Positions 1-13,285 of a stretch of DNA of 64,000 nucleotides are shown one piece after another. Numbering within the stretch: position 1 is the first letter of the stretch; the number at the start of each line of letters is the position of its first letter. This DNA comes from Ophiocordyceps camponoti-saundersi (nom. inval.) (lineage: Eukaryota; Ascomycota; Sordariomycetes; Hypocreales; Ophiocordycipitaceae), in assembly GCA_003339415.1 (NCBI GenBank), contig PDHQ01000031.1, positions 77,290 through 141,289 on the forward strand, in the 5' to 3' direction. Made by a program: the position numbers and the translations under genes. The notes under the pieces are model-generated. The model saw only the letters and a list, made by a program, of their open reading frames with translations. It was not told where the DNA came from and made no database searches.

Positions 1-3000
1 TTAATAGCTTTTATTATTATTAGTTTAACTACCGTTAATTTAGCTACTACTATTAGCTTAGTAGCGGTATTCTCCCTAAAAATATTATCTATTTATTAGC
101 TAATAACTTAACTATTATTATTACTCGAAAAAAAGTTAGAGGGAATAGCGATAAGAGGAGCCTTATTAACTATAGGGGTCTAGGCTAGGTCCCTTCTAAT
201 TAATACGCCCTATTTAAAATAGCTTATCTATTTCGTTATATAACCCTTAGTTATAAGTATTATCTTAGTAGCTATTATTAGCGATAATAATAATATTATA
301 GCTAATATCTTCGGTAGCGGCTTTTAAGCTAGTAATTTTTATCGCTTATACTATATAGCTACCTAATAGTTTATATTATCCTATACTATATTATTAAGTA
401 ATTATTTTAGTATACCTTAGCTAGTATTTAATAACTCGGTAAAGGCTACTATAGTTTATATAGTATTAATATTAGGATTATTAGGATTTAAGTTAGTCTA
501 TAAGTTATCGATCCGTTTAGTAGTCTTTACTAGCGTTATATATATCTCTATCTTATTACCCGACGCTAGGTATAATATATAATAGATCCGATATAATACC
601 GTTTAATAAATCTAGCGTCTAAAATATCCGATTTAAATTACTATTATACTCTTAATCGAAAGGTTATTAGAAAGGTATTAGATATACTTATTAACTTTAA
701 ATATTAAGTTATAGAAGTCTTATAAAGGCGTTCGGGCTAAGGTAAAGAATATAGTGCTAATATTATTAGCGATAAGGAATAGCTTTTTTAGGGTATATAA
801 GTATATAGGTAAGTACTATAACTCGAAAGCCTCTACTTCGGAGATATTTTATAACTTAGTAATATAAGGTATAACTTTTTTATTTTCTACCTTTATTTAT
901 ATTATCCTAATAATTAGCTAAGCTACTTATTAGCTATCTTAAGCTTTATTTTTAAAGTTACTATTAGCTAGCTTAATTATATAATTTATTACTTTCTTCT
1001 AAGATCTTAAAATCTTAATCTATTTAAGGCGGTAATCTTAAGTAAAATAAGCATATATTTAGTTAAATTTTTCTCTAAAAGCTACTTATATAGGGGCCGC
1101 CTTATTAGCTAGCTTATCGTTATCTACTAAGGGAGGCGAAGGGTGCTTATCTATTAGCTCCCTTTTAGTATTTTATCCTAGCTTATAGAAAATAAAGTTC
1201 GTATCCTATAACTAAAGGAAATAATTATATAATATTCTTATAAGTAGGATATATTTATCTAGGTAGATAGAACGCTTTCTATTATAATAATTCTTATAAA
1301 ATACTTTAAATAACGTTCCTCGAAAGTCCTTATTTTTACTATAAATATCGAGCTTACCTAATAGTTAGTATAATATATTTTCGTTATCGGAAATATAGTT
1401 AGGCGTTTCTTCTTAGGTTCTCGTATCCTAAGATATACTTATTATAAAGGCCTTACCCTTAGATAGTCGCGGGGCTATCTTAGAGAAGAAAAAGGTAAGA
1501 AAAATATAAATAAGTTATAAAAAGGCTTAAAAAATAAGGGTATATAATAGTATAGTCCTATTATAATATATAGTTAATTAAAAAGTAAATATTACGAGAG
1601 GATAAGAAGGTAAGGTTACGAAACTATAAAGTAAGGAAAGAAAAGTATATAAAGGAAAAGAGGAAAGAAAATAACGTAATTATACTTAGAGTTTCTATAA
1701 GCTTACTAGCTTACTAAATAGCAGCTAGTTATTAGGCTTTAAATAGTTAAGTTAGTTATAATATTTTTTTAGTAAGTCCTTATAAAATAATAGCCCCTAA
1801 GCCCTTTTAATAGATAAATAGTTAATATACCTTAGTATCTAAGATATCCTCTTAACTTAGTAATATAACTTAAATAGCTTAATCTATATTAGCTTAAGTT
1901 TCCTAATAGCTCCGTTTATAGCTAGATAAACCTATATACTAGGGGTTAGATTAAACTTATCTTTTTTATCGTAAATAAATATTTTATAATATATAATCTT
2001 ATTAAACTTACCTTTAGCTACTTATCTCCGGTATTTAGCTTAGCTTATAAATTTTATAATAAGGTTAGTATATCTCCCTTATAAGGGCTATTTTACCTAC
2101 TCCCCTAATCTTAAAACTTTACGTAATAATCTTATAAATTAAAATAAATTTAGACTAATTTATACTATTTTATAAAGTACTTTAGTAAGTAAGTAGCTTA
2201 AGGTTCTAATAACCTTATAGTTAAGTTACTATATAACTATTAGTAGATATTTAAACTAAGTATTCTTAAGAGGCTATAACCTTTTTAAAAGTTACTAAAA
2301 GATCTTATTTATTACCTTAACTAAACTTATACTATAATATAACTTAGATAGCGCTATTATTTAAAGTATATCTTTTACTATTAAGAAAGCTAAAATTTCC
2401 CTTAATAAAAAAGTAGAACTTAGGTCGGAGTAAATAGCTATCGGTATAATCGTAATAAAATCTAGCTAATTCCTTAGCCTAATAATAGTCTCTAAGGCTC
2501 CCGTTATTTAGTAAGCTATAAGCTATATAAAACGAGAGAAATAGTTAACTAATATTAGTATAAATTTAATCCTATTTATAGCTATTAGAAATAGTCCTAT
2601 ATAGTTTATAGTAAGGACCTAAAAAGGTGCTAAAATATAAATTAGCTAATCCGACGCTTTTAGCTTTTAGTTAAAATATAAAGTATATTCTTTATAACTT
2701 ACTATATAAGATATAATATCCTAAGCTATATTAGGCTAGAAAATATATATATAGAGTTATCGACGCGTAATATCTAGCTTAAAGTAGCTACTTAAGTTAT
2801 AAGCTTAATAAAATACCTATAGGATCTTATATCGGAGGAGGTATCTTTATTACTTAGTTAAATAACTCCCTTTATATAGTAAAGTATTCGTTTATATTAA
2901 TTATTTAAAAGATACCGCCTATTATCTAATACGATTTATTAAGATATAATTAAGTTTATTAGAAACCTTATTATATTATAGCTAATTAACTATATCTATA

Positions 3001-6000
3001 TAATAGTAATTTATATAATAGTCTAATAGCTTCGATATCTTATCTATCTTTTTTATAAGTACTATAGCTACTTAGAGGTTTACTCGGGTCTTATTATCTT
3101 ATTTTTCCTAAGTTTATAAGGCTAATAAGGTATTCTATTAGAGCGTAGTTAATTATAGTAAAGGGGTGCCTATCTTATTAGTAAGTAGTTTCTTAAGGGG
3201 TATACCCGCTAAGTATTTAAGAAGCGCCTTATAGCCTTATAAGCTATCTTTCTATTTTTATAATTTAGTATTAATATTAACTATTCCCTAGTTTATAATA
3301 TCTATAGCTTAGTATTTATTAAATAGGAAAATTATCTTAGATAAACTATCCGTAGCTTAGTTTCGCGAACCCTTAACGTGGGCAATCTTAATATTTAGTA
3401 ACCGTAGCTTAGTTACCTATTAAGCGTAAATACCTTTATAGCCCTTAGAAGTTAGGAACTATATAATAAGGAAGTAATCTATAAAGATAGTTAATTTATC
3501 TATTATATAGAATAAATATTAGTAATAACGGTAGAATTTAACTAAAATATAAAATTCCCGCTTATATATTCTATAATTACGCTATATTTTTATAAAAAAA
3601 AAAGAGTTATATAAAATCGGCACTAAGCTATCTCCTTATTATTATAAGATAATATAGCTTACTCCGAATCTTAAAATATCTATATATATAAGTACCGGCT
3701 TATTAAGTTAAGGCCCGTAGATAGCTATTATTATTTTAGTAAAAAACTTAAGGATTATAAAAGATAAAGCTTTAGATAGCCCCTATAAGAAGAGAATATT
3801 TCTAATAAGTTACGTTAATAGTTAAGAGAACTCCGCGTAATTAACTATCTATCTCTAGTAAAGTCCGATTACTCTAAGAAATACCCTAACTTACCTTTAA
3901 TTTATTAGTACCGGCTATTCTTAGATTTTCTAAAGCCTTTTAAGCTTAATTATAATCTATCCTCTTATATAATATATCTATCCTATTACTAAGATTTCTA
4001 TTATATTAAGAAAGACCTTCTTAAAACTTAGCCGGAGTAAGGCTTATAATAATCTAAATAGAAAATAGTCCCTAATAAACGCTTATTATTCCTCGAATAT
4101 AGTATATTTTAAGAAAATATTATTTATATAGTTATTAAGAGGCGCGATATAATAGCTTTTAGTAAAGACCGCTAGTAAAAATAGTTCGGGTAAAGGTTCG
4201 GGTATAGCCTTAAATATTAGCTTCGTTATTTTAGTAAAGCTATAAGCTATAAATTAGGTCCCTTAAGGGAGCTTTATAAGCTATAATTAGGAAAAATTAA
4301 AGATTTAAAACGCTAAAATATAGCGTAATTTAGATATAATAAGTATAGCCTAGTAGTTATATTTTAAGTTAAATATATTAAATAAACCTATTTTTAGATT
4401 TAAAAATCTATTATAAAGCTCCGATAGTAATAGGATAGTAATACCTAATAAGTCTTCGTTAATATTATAGTAGTTAATTATTAATTATATTTTAGCTTAT
4501 AAGTTAAACTTATCCTTAACTACTATAATAAGTTCCGCTAACTATTAGCTTAACTTACTATTAGCTACTATTATATATTTATAAATTCCTAAGTTAATAT
4601 TTTTATAAATAATTTTATTTATCTAATATTATTCTAAGGCACTTTATCTCTTTTTTCGGCTACGGTATTATAGTTTAGTTCTCGGTATAATCCTCGGATA
4701 ATATAAGAATAAGTCTATAAGTAGTATATCGTATATATCCTAACTTTTAAGATTATAATAAGTATAAAATATGCGTATAATCTCCTCTCTTAAGTAATCT
4801 AAAATTAAAGGTTTAAGTATAATACTATAAGCGTTAAACTATATTATAACTAAGCGTTTATTAATAAAATTATTAATTTCTTATCGCTAAACTCTCCTTT
4901 ATATTAGGAATAATAACGCTAATAGCTTATCTACTTATAGCTTAAGCTAATATTATCTACTTAAGCGTTATTTAGTTATAGGTCTAATAACTAAATCGCT
5001 CTATAATTATTAGGGATTATTAAGTATAGTCTCTATAATAGCTATAATTAAGGAAAGAAGATTAGAATTAATAAGGGGATAATAGTAAGAAATAAGAGTA
5101 TAATTTATATAAAAGTCTATCTAAGTTTATATATATATAGCTTACCTTATTAATTTAAGAGCGTAGCTTATAAATAAAATAATCGGGTTTATAATAAAAT
5201 ATATAAAGTTTAAACTAATAATAATATTTCTAATTAGCTATAGTTTTATAACTTACTTAGGTTAGCGCTAATAACTTAGTTTAACGATTTAATCTAATTA
5301 TTATTATTATTCTTAAAAGTTAAGTTTTTAGAAGAGGTCTCGGAGTCGTTCTCGTTATCGCTATTTATATTTTTAAATATTAATTTAGAGAGCTTAATAA
5401 ACTTCCTTAAGATAAGTAAGGCGTTAGGCGCTAGGACTAACTTCTATCTTAGTAATATAGCTATTTATAGGCCTTATAAGGCTACTAATATATTACTTTA
5501 ACTACGATCTTTAATTATTAAAATACTAATCTTAATATAAATAATAGCGTTAACGTTAAAAAGCTAAGGTATACCTAATAGAAAAAGTAAGTTATTAACT
5601 ATATTATTATTTTTAAGCTTAACGATCGCCTAGACTTCTCTAATTACTTTAAAAACGTTTATATTTAAGATAGTAAAGTTATAAACGGGAATACGTAATC
5701 TATCCGCGATTTTTATAGCTAGCTTACTAAACCTAATATCTTTTAAGTTTATAATAAGGATCTTATTATAATTAGTAAAGTTATAATTAATAAAACTTAC
5801 CTAAGACCCTTAGTTTATTATTATATTCTTATTTACTAGCTTTAGGGACTTATTTTTACTATTAACTTAGAATAAGATAGTATATAGAATTCTAAAAGTC
5901 TTATAATCTTTAGTTTTTTTAATTAAATAGGTATTTATATCTTACCTAGCTAGGTTAACTCTATTACTACTAATATATACCGCCTTAAACTTACCTTTAC

Positions 6001-8585
6001 CTTTACTTTTAGTCTTTATCTTAATAAAGGTTTATCTCTTACGTAATAAGAAATACCTAAATTACTTAGCCCTTTCTAAACTTACTTACTAAAAATCTAT
6101 TAGATTAATAAGTATAATAAATCTTTTCGCTAGTTTAATCTAATTAATATTACCTAAGCTATCTCTTACTTAGACCTTTACTAAACCCTTAGCTTTTTTT
6201 TTCTTATTAGCTATTATACTTTTCTTAGTACTTAATAGTTTTAGCTAATTAAGCATTTTAGGCGTTTTATAATATAAGGTTACTTTTAAGTTTAAATTAT
6301 TCTTAAATATTTCTTTTAAGAGTATTAGGTTAATTAATCTTTTTTTAATCGGTAGTTTACTAAGTCCTACCGCTATAACTAGCACCGTAAGTATATCGTA
6401 AACTATCTCGCTAAGCTTAATATTATCCCTATTAGTTATAGTAATAAACTTAAGTTTAGCGGCGAGTATATTAATATTATTAATATTATCTTTCTCTTTA
6501 GATTAATTAATTCCTAGGCTAATAATATTAAAATAAATAGTTCTACTCTTATTTATAGAAATATTATAAAGTTTCTTAAGCGGATTTTAGCTAAGGTTCC
6601 GCTTTATAAAATCTTAATACCTTAAGTTAACTTAATAAGCTATAATAAGCTAAGCTATTTATAGCGGTGCTATAATTATCTACTAAAGGGGTGGCCGTAG
6701 GCTTTTACTAATTAAAGTTAATCCTCTTAAGATATTTTTCTTCTAACTTTAAAGCTACTACGTTTTAGGAGTAATATAAAATATAGCGTAGTACCCGGGT
6801 TACTTATATTTAAAGTAAATAACCTAGTTTAGTAAAAAGGAAAGTAAACTATTTACGTATATATTAATTAAGTCCTTTAAGTTTACCTAGTTAACTTATT
6901 TATTATTATTATTATTACGGCCTCCGTAATAGCCTCCGCGATACTTACTCTAATAGTTATTTTAGCGGTAATTATTTAAAAAGTAATAAAACTTACCTTA
7001 ACCTCTATAATAAGTCCTACGATTTAAGCTATTAAGATAATCTATTTAATCTAAATAAACGTTATTTCTAAGATATCCTATCTAATTAGGTTAGTTCTAA
7101 TAGCTTACTATAGTTATATTAATAGTAGCTTAGGGAGTTAATATTTACTAATAAGGCTTATATCTTAGTTTCTCCTTAACTAATATATTAAGGGAGTAAC
7201 TAAACTTCTCTTAAAAAAGCTATCGTATAATTAAGGCCGTTATTACTTACTTATAGGCTTAGCGCTTAACTTATTCTATAAGATAAATATCCTTAGCTAC
7301 TTAGATAATATCCTATACTTTTATAAGACTTAAAGCTATTATAGCTTATTAAGTAATTATAATATATCGAAGTTTTTAGTTAGCTATACCTATAATAAAT
7401 TTTTAGATAATTATACTAAGTATAGCTATCTTTAATAGAGGAAGGACTTATATAGCTAATACTTAGTCTTATTTTTTAATAAACCGAAATATTTAGTAAG
7501 TATAATTATAGTATATTTAAAATAACTTACTATCTTACTAGCTAAATATTATTAGTACTTAAAGTTACTATAAGATATAGTTTAAAGTAAATCTTTCCTT
7601 AAGTAATATTTATAAAACTTTTAGATCTATTTCGGTTACTATATTATTCCTAGCACTAATATAGATATTATAAAGTAATATATTACCGTTAATAAAGTTA
7701 GTAGCTACGCTTACTAAGCTAATATTAATTACTTAGATCTTATTATTATAATAAGGTATATCTCTATTTAAGCGAATAAATACAAGGTCGATTACTTCTA
7801 ACTAATAGTAAGCGCTATATATCTTATTAAACTTACTAATATCCGCCTATATCGGGGGCCTAATTTATTAGCTATACTTACTATCCTAGTAAAACTAATC
7901 TTAGGAGGCTATAGATTAGGAGGCTATAAGGTTTAGTCGATACTTACCTAAAGTATATATAGTTAATACTTTTATAATAATATTATATAGAAAGATTAGT
8001 TTTAAGTTATAAATAGAGTAAGAAAAAGATAAGACGCGAAAAATAAAAGCTAAGTTAATTTAGTATATATTAAGGGTTCTATATATATATATTAGGAAAA
8101 GGAAGAGAAAAAAAGTAAGATAATAGAGAGTAAAAAAAGGGGTAACTCGTATCTTATTAAAGAAAGAGTTAATATAGTTAGTAAGGTAAGACTTATTTAT
8201 TATCTCCTTTAATTAAGGTAAGTAACGTAATAAGATTACCTTATTAATTTATATAATTTCCCGATTATTAAGTAAATTACTATTAGGAAGGAACTTAATT
8301 ACTAAGTAAGTAAGTTAGTTAGAAAAAGGGCAAAAAGTAAAATTCTTAGTAATATCTTAGGAGCCTTAAGTTATTATTATATTAAGTTAAGTATAATCGT
8401 ATTCCTAAGCGTATACGGTAATTAATAATTAGTGCTAAGAGATTAATCCCCCCCCTATCTTAGTTATTAGCTAAATAAGCTAACGATAAAGGGATTAAAT
8501 AAACTAATTATAGGTATAAGAAATAGGCTTAATACGAAGATTAATAAGTGCCCTTATTAATTAATATATATATATATCCTCTAGG
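1..8585. repeat. RIP-saturated AT-rich island, relic of repeated DNA
   Basis: This block is very rich in TA and almost devoid of CpA and TpG, while CpG remains common. No open frame of useful length exists on either strand. By my hand count only about 20 CpA/TpG dinucleotides survive here, and as a result there is a single ATG (near 4771) and no TGA at all. This is the known signature of repeat-induced point mutation in Pezizomycotina, where C in CpA of duplicated DNA becomes T. The source was presumably one or more transposons, but damage is too heavy to recognise gag, pol, transposase or LTRs, so family and orientation stay open. The change to normal composition is abrupt near 8.6 kb. No telomere-type TTAGGG array is visible at the left edge. 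Confidence 0.9.
8540..8561. repeat. Inverted repeat in the RIP block, 9-base arms
   Basis: Arms ATTAATAAG and CTTATTAAT are perfect reverse complements around the loop TGCC. It lies about 40 bases inside the end of the RIP-affected DNA. It could be chance in AT-rich sequence or part of a transposon end. Confidence 0.5.
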
Positions 8586-8588
8586 AAT

Positions 8589-8612
8589 AACTGCCCCCCT
8601 ATATAGGCAGTT
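8589..8612. repeat. Palindrome at the edge of the RIP block
   Basis: AACTGCC and GGCAGTT form perfect 7-base arms around a 10-base centre. It sits where composition switches from RIP-mutated to normal. A transposon terminus or hairpin is possible, but no matching copy was found at the other side because the block runs off the window. Confidence 0.45.
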
Positions 8613-9057
8613 AAGCAAATGTTAGTCATATGACCAGAATAACGCAATCCCCTTTTAACCTTCCCCCTCCAGCTGCATTTTGAGGCGTTTCATTAGCGGC
8701 AGGAGTCTGTGTAGGTATGGAAGCGGAGAGATCACGTGCATAAGGCAGCTTCAGGCTTTGCGCGACGGTATTCGAGGCTGGCTGACTACTTACCTAGGTA
8801 GGCACCTATCCGTGGAGGCAGGCTAGTGAGAGAGAAGAGAGGGAATTAAACTGCAACTGTGAACATGTCTCATAAGGCTGATGATGATAGGTCGTCATAG
8901 AAGCGCCGGAAAAATAGGCTCCGATTCCCCCACCTTTTTTAGTAATCTAATTAAACCCCCACGCGACGCGTCTCGACTCTCGACGCGACAGACCATCATC
9001 ACCTTATCTTCAACCTCACGAAACGAGGAATCCCAATCCTCCACCACCCCTCTTACA
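8613..9057 (+). promoter_or_regulatory. Upstream region of the RNase H2 gene
   Basis: Ordinary-composition DNA between the RIP block and the RNase H2 start. It holds a perfect TACCTAGGTA palindrome at 8791-8800. The reading frame of the gene stays open upstream to an ATG at 8881, but the 59 extra residues look like translated untranslated DNA, rich in Ser, Thr and Arg. No clear TATA box was seen. Confidence 0.4.
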
Positions 9058-9987
9058 ATGGATTCGTCCTCAACCTTCGTCCCCCCCTCAGTCCACGCCT
9101 CAGCCCTCCTCTCCGGCGAAAGCTACACGCACGTCTCACCGATCCCAGCACATCTACACAGCACACCATGCACGCTCGGCATAGACGAAGCCGGACGCGG
9201 GCCTGTCCTAGGACCGATGGTATACGCAGCGTATTTCCTCCCATGTACTCAAAGCGAATCCCTCCTCCGCGAAAAGTACAAATTCGATGATTCGAAAGCT
9301 CTTTCGTCGGGCGTGAGGACGGATCTGATGAGGCAGGTCTGCGACACCGATTCCGAGCTGGGGAAAGTTTCCGCCTGGGCTGTTGCCGTGTTGTCTGCGA
9401 GGGATATATCAGCGTGTATGATGAAGGGAACGTCTCTCAACGCCATGGCCTACGACGCAACAGTCGATCTCATACGGAAAGTATACGAAGCAGGCGTGAA
9501 CGTTCGAGAGATCTACGTCGACGCCGTCGGTCCTCCCGTCCCCTACCAAAGCAAACTACAGCATCTATTCCCCACGTCGCGGGTGGTGGTAGCCAACAAA
9601 GCCGACAGTCTATACCCGAGCGTGAGCGCAGCCTCCGTCTGTGCAAAAGTGACGCGCGACGCTGTACTAGAACACCTCTTCGCCTCGCGCAACGCCCAAG
9701 ACGAAGATGCGGAAACATGGGGATCGGGCTATCCCTCTGACGCCCGCTGCGTGTCGTGGTTGAAGACGAATCTTCACCCTGTTTTCGGATGGGGTTCCGA
9801 GTGTCGCTTTAGTTGGGCTACGGCTAAGGATCTGCTGGATGGGGAGGCTGCCGTCAAGGTCGATTGGCCTCTTCCTCAGGGCGACTCGAGGCCTTTGACT
9901 GACTTTTTCGTGGCTGGTTGTGATAAGAGGGGGTCTGATGAGCTGGCATCATGGTTTGGGACCTCTGTTGGGCAGGAGGTTCTGTAG
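9058..9987 (+). CDS. RNH201: Ribonuclease H2 subunit A (catalytic subunit)
   Basis: Catalytic subunit of RNase H2, which cuts RNA in RNA/DNA hybrids and starts removal of ribonucleotides misincorporated into DNA in the nucleus. The protein has 309 residues in a single exon, close to the size of the yeast and human A subunits. The type-2 RNase H signature DEAGRG lies at residues 43-48, giving metal ligands Asp43 and Glu44. Further expected acidic residues are Asp155 in IYVDAVGPP and Asp183 in NKADSLYPSVSA. The ATG at 9058 was chosen because it begins just before the conserved core; an in-frame ATG at 8881 would add 59 unconserved residues. The gene converges on SEY1. The nearness of the RIP block (about 450 bases upstream) has not damaged the reading frame. 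Confidence 0.95.
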   Translation: MDSSSTFVPPSVHASALLSGESYTHVSPIPAHLHSTPCTLGIDEAGRGPVLGPMVYAAYFLPCTQSESLLREKYKFDDSKALSSGVRTDLMRQVCDTDSELGKVSAWAVAVLSARDISACMMKGTSLNAMAYDATVDLIRKVYEAGVNVREIYVDAVGPPVPYQSKLQHLFPTSRVVVANKADSLYPSVSAASVCAKVTRDAVLEHLFASRNAQDEDAETWGSGYPSDARCVSWLKTNLHPVFGWGSECRFSWATAKDLLDGEAAVKVDWPLPQGDSRPLTDFFVAGCDKRGSDELASWFGTSVGQEVL

Positions 9988-10381
9988 GCGGGGATTATCA
10001 TCATGATATCATCATCATCTTTCACCATCTTCGTCTTCATCAACCTCAACATCGGCATCAGCATCGTCATCGTCATCGCCATCACAACTCGACATCTCAA
10101 AACGACACAACATCAACCAACAACAGCTCTTTTCCCACCCACTTCAAAGCATCCATCTCCTTGTACAATACAATACATACATTATACCCCCTTCCCTTCT
10201 TCCTCCAAGACAGCAGCAACCACCAAAACAAAAAATAGGGGCTATTTCGGCTTTTTATACACGCAATCACGACGCACCTTGACAAACGTTACATGCTACA
10301 AATGCTCCAGTACCCAAGTCGAGAAAACCCCCTTTGGCCAACCCACACCCTTTCCCCCCAATTTCGGTCCTCAAGCAGGTG
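9988..10381. other. Convergent intergenic region, RNase H2 / SEY1
   Basis: Space between two converging stop codons, presumably 3' untranslated DNA of both genes. It is rich in CAT/ATC triplets (about 10001-10080). Open frames here have simple-repeat composition and are not convincing. Confidence 0.6.
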
Positions 10382-13285
10382 TCAGAAGCCATCGTCATCC
10401 TCCTCCTTCTCTCCAGTCATCTTCTTCCCCCTCCGATCCAGCGTATCCATACGCAAGTCAGCCGCCGTCGTCCCCCTAGAGCCGTTGGACGTAGACGACG
10501 GTGACGACGACGACGCCGGTATGGCCAGCGCCTGCTTCGCCGCCTCGGAGTTAGCGATAAAGTCTCGAAGCTGCTGCTTGGCGATGTCGACGCCCTGGTT
10601 GACGGCCGCGTTGCCCATCTGCATCATGGGCCCGAGCAGGTTGAGCGTGTAAGCCACGTACGTGCCTCCGGCCATCATGATTAGTAGGATGAATAGGAAC
10701 GGGTTCCGCAGCACTGTCGAGTCAAGTCTCAGTTGTCAGCCACATGTATAAACCCATCTTAACCTTCCTTCCAACAAGGAGAGAAGAAGAGGAAGAAGAA
10801 GAAGAAGATAAAATGGTCGATCTCTTACCCATGTAAAACTCGTTCCACCCCAGAGCCATTAGCAGAGCGTAAAAGTACCACGGCACCTGCGCCACTCCGC
10901 CAATGGCACTCCGCTTGGCCTCGACGTAGACCCCGTCGGCCGTCTTCTTGAAACGCACCACCAGGTCTTGTCTCTTGGCCTCGCTCAGAACCGTCATCTC
11001 CTCCTCCAGGCTCTTGCCCTCGTCCTCGTCTACGCCGCCAATGGGCGCCAGGTCCTCCTCGTCGCCGGCCTCGACGCCCCGAGGCTGCGGCCCGACAAAG
11101 TCCGGCAGGTCCGGCGGCGCGTACGTCTCCGACAGCCGGAACCGGGACAGCAGCGGGATCAGCGTCAGCGTCGACTCCCGAGCCTTGGTGTACAGGCCCT
11201 CGATGTCGTCGCTGGGACGCCATATGCGCGGCACACCCGCCTCGTCGTACCGGAACTTGTCCTCGAAATTCTCCCGCAGCTTCAGCAGGATGTTGCCCTC
11301 CATCACCTCTTCCTCAATCTTTTCCCGCAGCCCGACCCAGCTCTTTCGCCGCAGGCGCCACATGCCCACCTCCACCTCGTCGCTGCTGGCGTCGAAGCTC
11401 CGGGCCCGGTCGGCGAATCGACTCTCGGCCTCGGCCACGACGCCGGTGAAGACGGTCCAGATCCTGTCCCACAGTTGCTTCTCCGTATCCGGCATCTCTC
11501 CCGTCTCGGGTGCGCCGGTGCCGCCCCGGCCGGATCCGAGCTTGTTGAACTCGAGGCCGACGTCGTCGCCGAGCCGTGACCTGACCCAACGCTCGACCCG
11601 CGTGGCAAGCCGCCGCATCTCTTCCTTGCGCAGCCGGGCGCTGACCTCGTCCAGCTCCGCCTCGAAGAGTTGACACTGCGGCTCGAAGTTGGTCCACGTC
11701 ACGCCCTGCATGGCCAGAGCCGTGGCCTCGTCCTCGAACTCCTGGAGCGTCTGCTTCTTCTCCTGGGCCACGATGTCTGCAAAGTCGTAGCCGCCCCCGG
11801 CTTTTTGTCCCGCCTTGACCTTGCTGGTGACGGCCTCGCTGAAGGCGGCAACGCCCGCCTTGTGCGCGGCGGCCAGCTGACCCTGATAGAGGGCTTTGAG
11901 CCGCGTGTCGACCTTGGCCTCGAGCTCCTGTTTTTTCCGCGAAAATGTGCCCTTGTGATAGCGACCGGCCTGAGCCTCAAAGGCCTTGATGCATTGGGAG
12001 CGCGCCTTACTACCGGTGGCGCCGAGGTCGGTCAAGACCAAGGCCTTGCCCAGCTTGGTCGCCTCGCTCTGTCGCTCCTCGAGGGGCACGACGAGAAGGT
12101 CGAAGGCGAGCAAGACGTCGCGCGAGATCTCGTCGCACCGGAATTGGGCCAGAAGCTCCTGCTGGGTGGGTAGGTCGAGATCCTTGTTGTGCACGATCTG
12201 GTCCCAGATGCCCTCGGCGTAGACGGAGAGTCCGTCGGCTGGGATTCGTCGATGATATTCGGGCAGGAAGACACCACCTTCGAGCTCCTGGTCGCCCCCA
12301 TGACTGCCGCTGATTCTGTGGCCGGGAACGAAGCGGGAGCCCAAGTCTCGGACGTCGGACCGAAACTTTTCCTCCTGAAGAATCTTGTGAGGCAGGGCAG
12401 CAAAGGCAAAGTCAAAGTAGTCCTCTATGCGAGAGCCCTCGAGACCTTCGGGCTTGGCGATTGTGGACCAAATCTTGGTCAGATCTTGGGTCAGGGTGGT
12501 GCGGAGGTTGGAAAGCGGCGTCGTGCCGATGTGGTCGCGGATGACGAAGAAGAGGAGCGATCTCGGTGTGGCTCTGGGTTTTTTGGGGGGGGTAGACAAG
12601 GTTAGCATAATCCCAACAAAAGAGGGGGGGAGGGTGAGAAGAGAAGTTCCCCTTACTGCTTGTCCTTGAGAAAGAGCTGCAGGTTAACCTCGAAGACGGT
12701 CTTGAGCAAGCCCATGTTGGCGCCCTGGTACAAGCCAACCTGATGCTCCCAGATGTTGACGATGAGAACCTCACTAGTAGCGAGGGCGAAAAGGGCGCTT
12801 TTCCGCTCAAAGTCTTGATCCTCACCACGTTCGCGACCGTCGGTACCCTCGACATCCATGACGAGGATGTTATCAGCCATACCAAGGCGTTTATTCTTGG
12901 CCATCCAAATGCCCTTTGTCGTCTGACGTCGCTCCGTCTCTGACATGACGGAGAAGTCTGTACCGAACAGATGGTTGAGAAGAGTCGACTTTCCCGTCGA
13001 CTGGGAACCGAAGACGGAGATGAGATGATAGTTGAAACCAGCCTCTGCGACGCGACTGACGCGAAGGTATTCGCTCACGTTGGAGCTGCGGGCGATGATT
13101 TTTTTTTTCTTTGCGTCAGCCAAAGTCGAGAGCTTCTAATCGATTGATAGAGATAAAAAAAAAGACAGAGCAAAAGTAAACAAGACGTACTTGAATTCCT
13201 TATCCTCGTCAACAACCTGGACGCCATGGTCGAAACTGTCATCGCCCCTCGGCTGGTCGCCGACGGCGGAGAAGTGGCCGTTCAT
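10382..13285 (-). CDS. SEY1: Sey1 dynamin-like GTPase (RHD3/atlastin-type ER fusion)
   Basis: ER-membrane GTPase that drives homotypic fusion of ER tubules, the fungal counterpart of atlastin and plant RHD3. I read four exons: 13191-13285, 12657-13085, 10829-12573 and 10382-10713, giving 866 residues, normal for the family. The P-loop GSQSTGKST is at residues 58-66, followed by switch regions ERRQTTKG and [13 protein letters not shown] and the family motif [13 protein letters not shown] long helical middle follows, then two hydrophobic segments near the C terminus (around [12 protein letters not shown] and [12 protein letters not shown]), and a charged tail ending in acidic residues. Junction 1 rebuilds KEFN-SNVSEYL, junction 2 [13 protein letters not shown] and junction 3 NEFYM-VLRNPF. 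Intron 1 ends in a run of ten A bases close to the acceptor. The gene is divergent from the dienelactone-hydrolase-type gene. Confidence 0.95.

Noticed and set aside
1..8585. Possible centromere, telomere or recognisable retrotransposon in the AT-rich block
   Set aside because: No TTAGGG array, no LTR pair and no gag/pol motif could be read; RIP explains the composition. Centromere status cannot be judged from one flank.
9951..10479. ORFs of 95 and 158 codons downstream of RNase H2
   Set aside because: They start in ATC/CAT repeats and have no conserved sequence; best seen as 3' untranslated DNA of two convergent genes.
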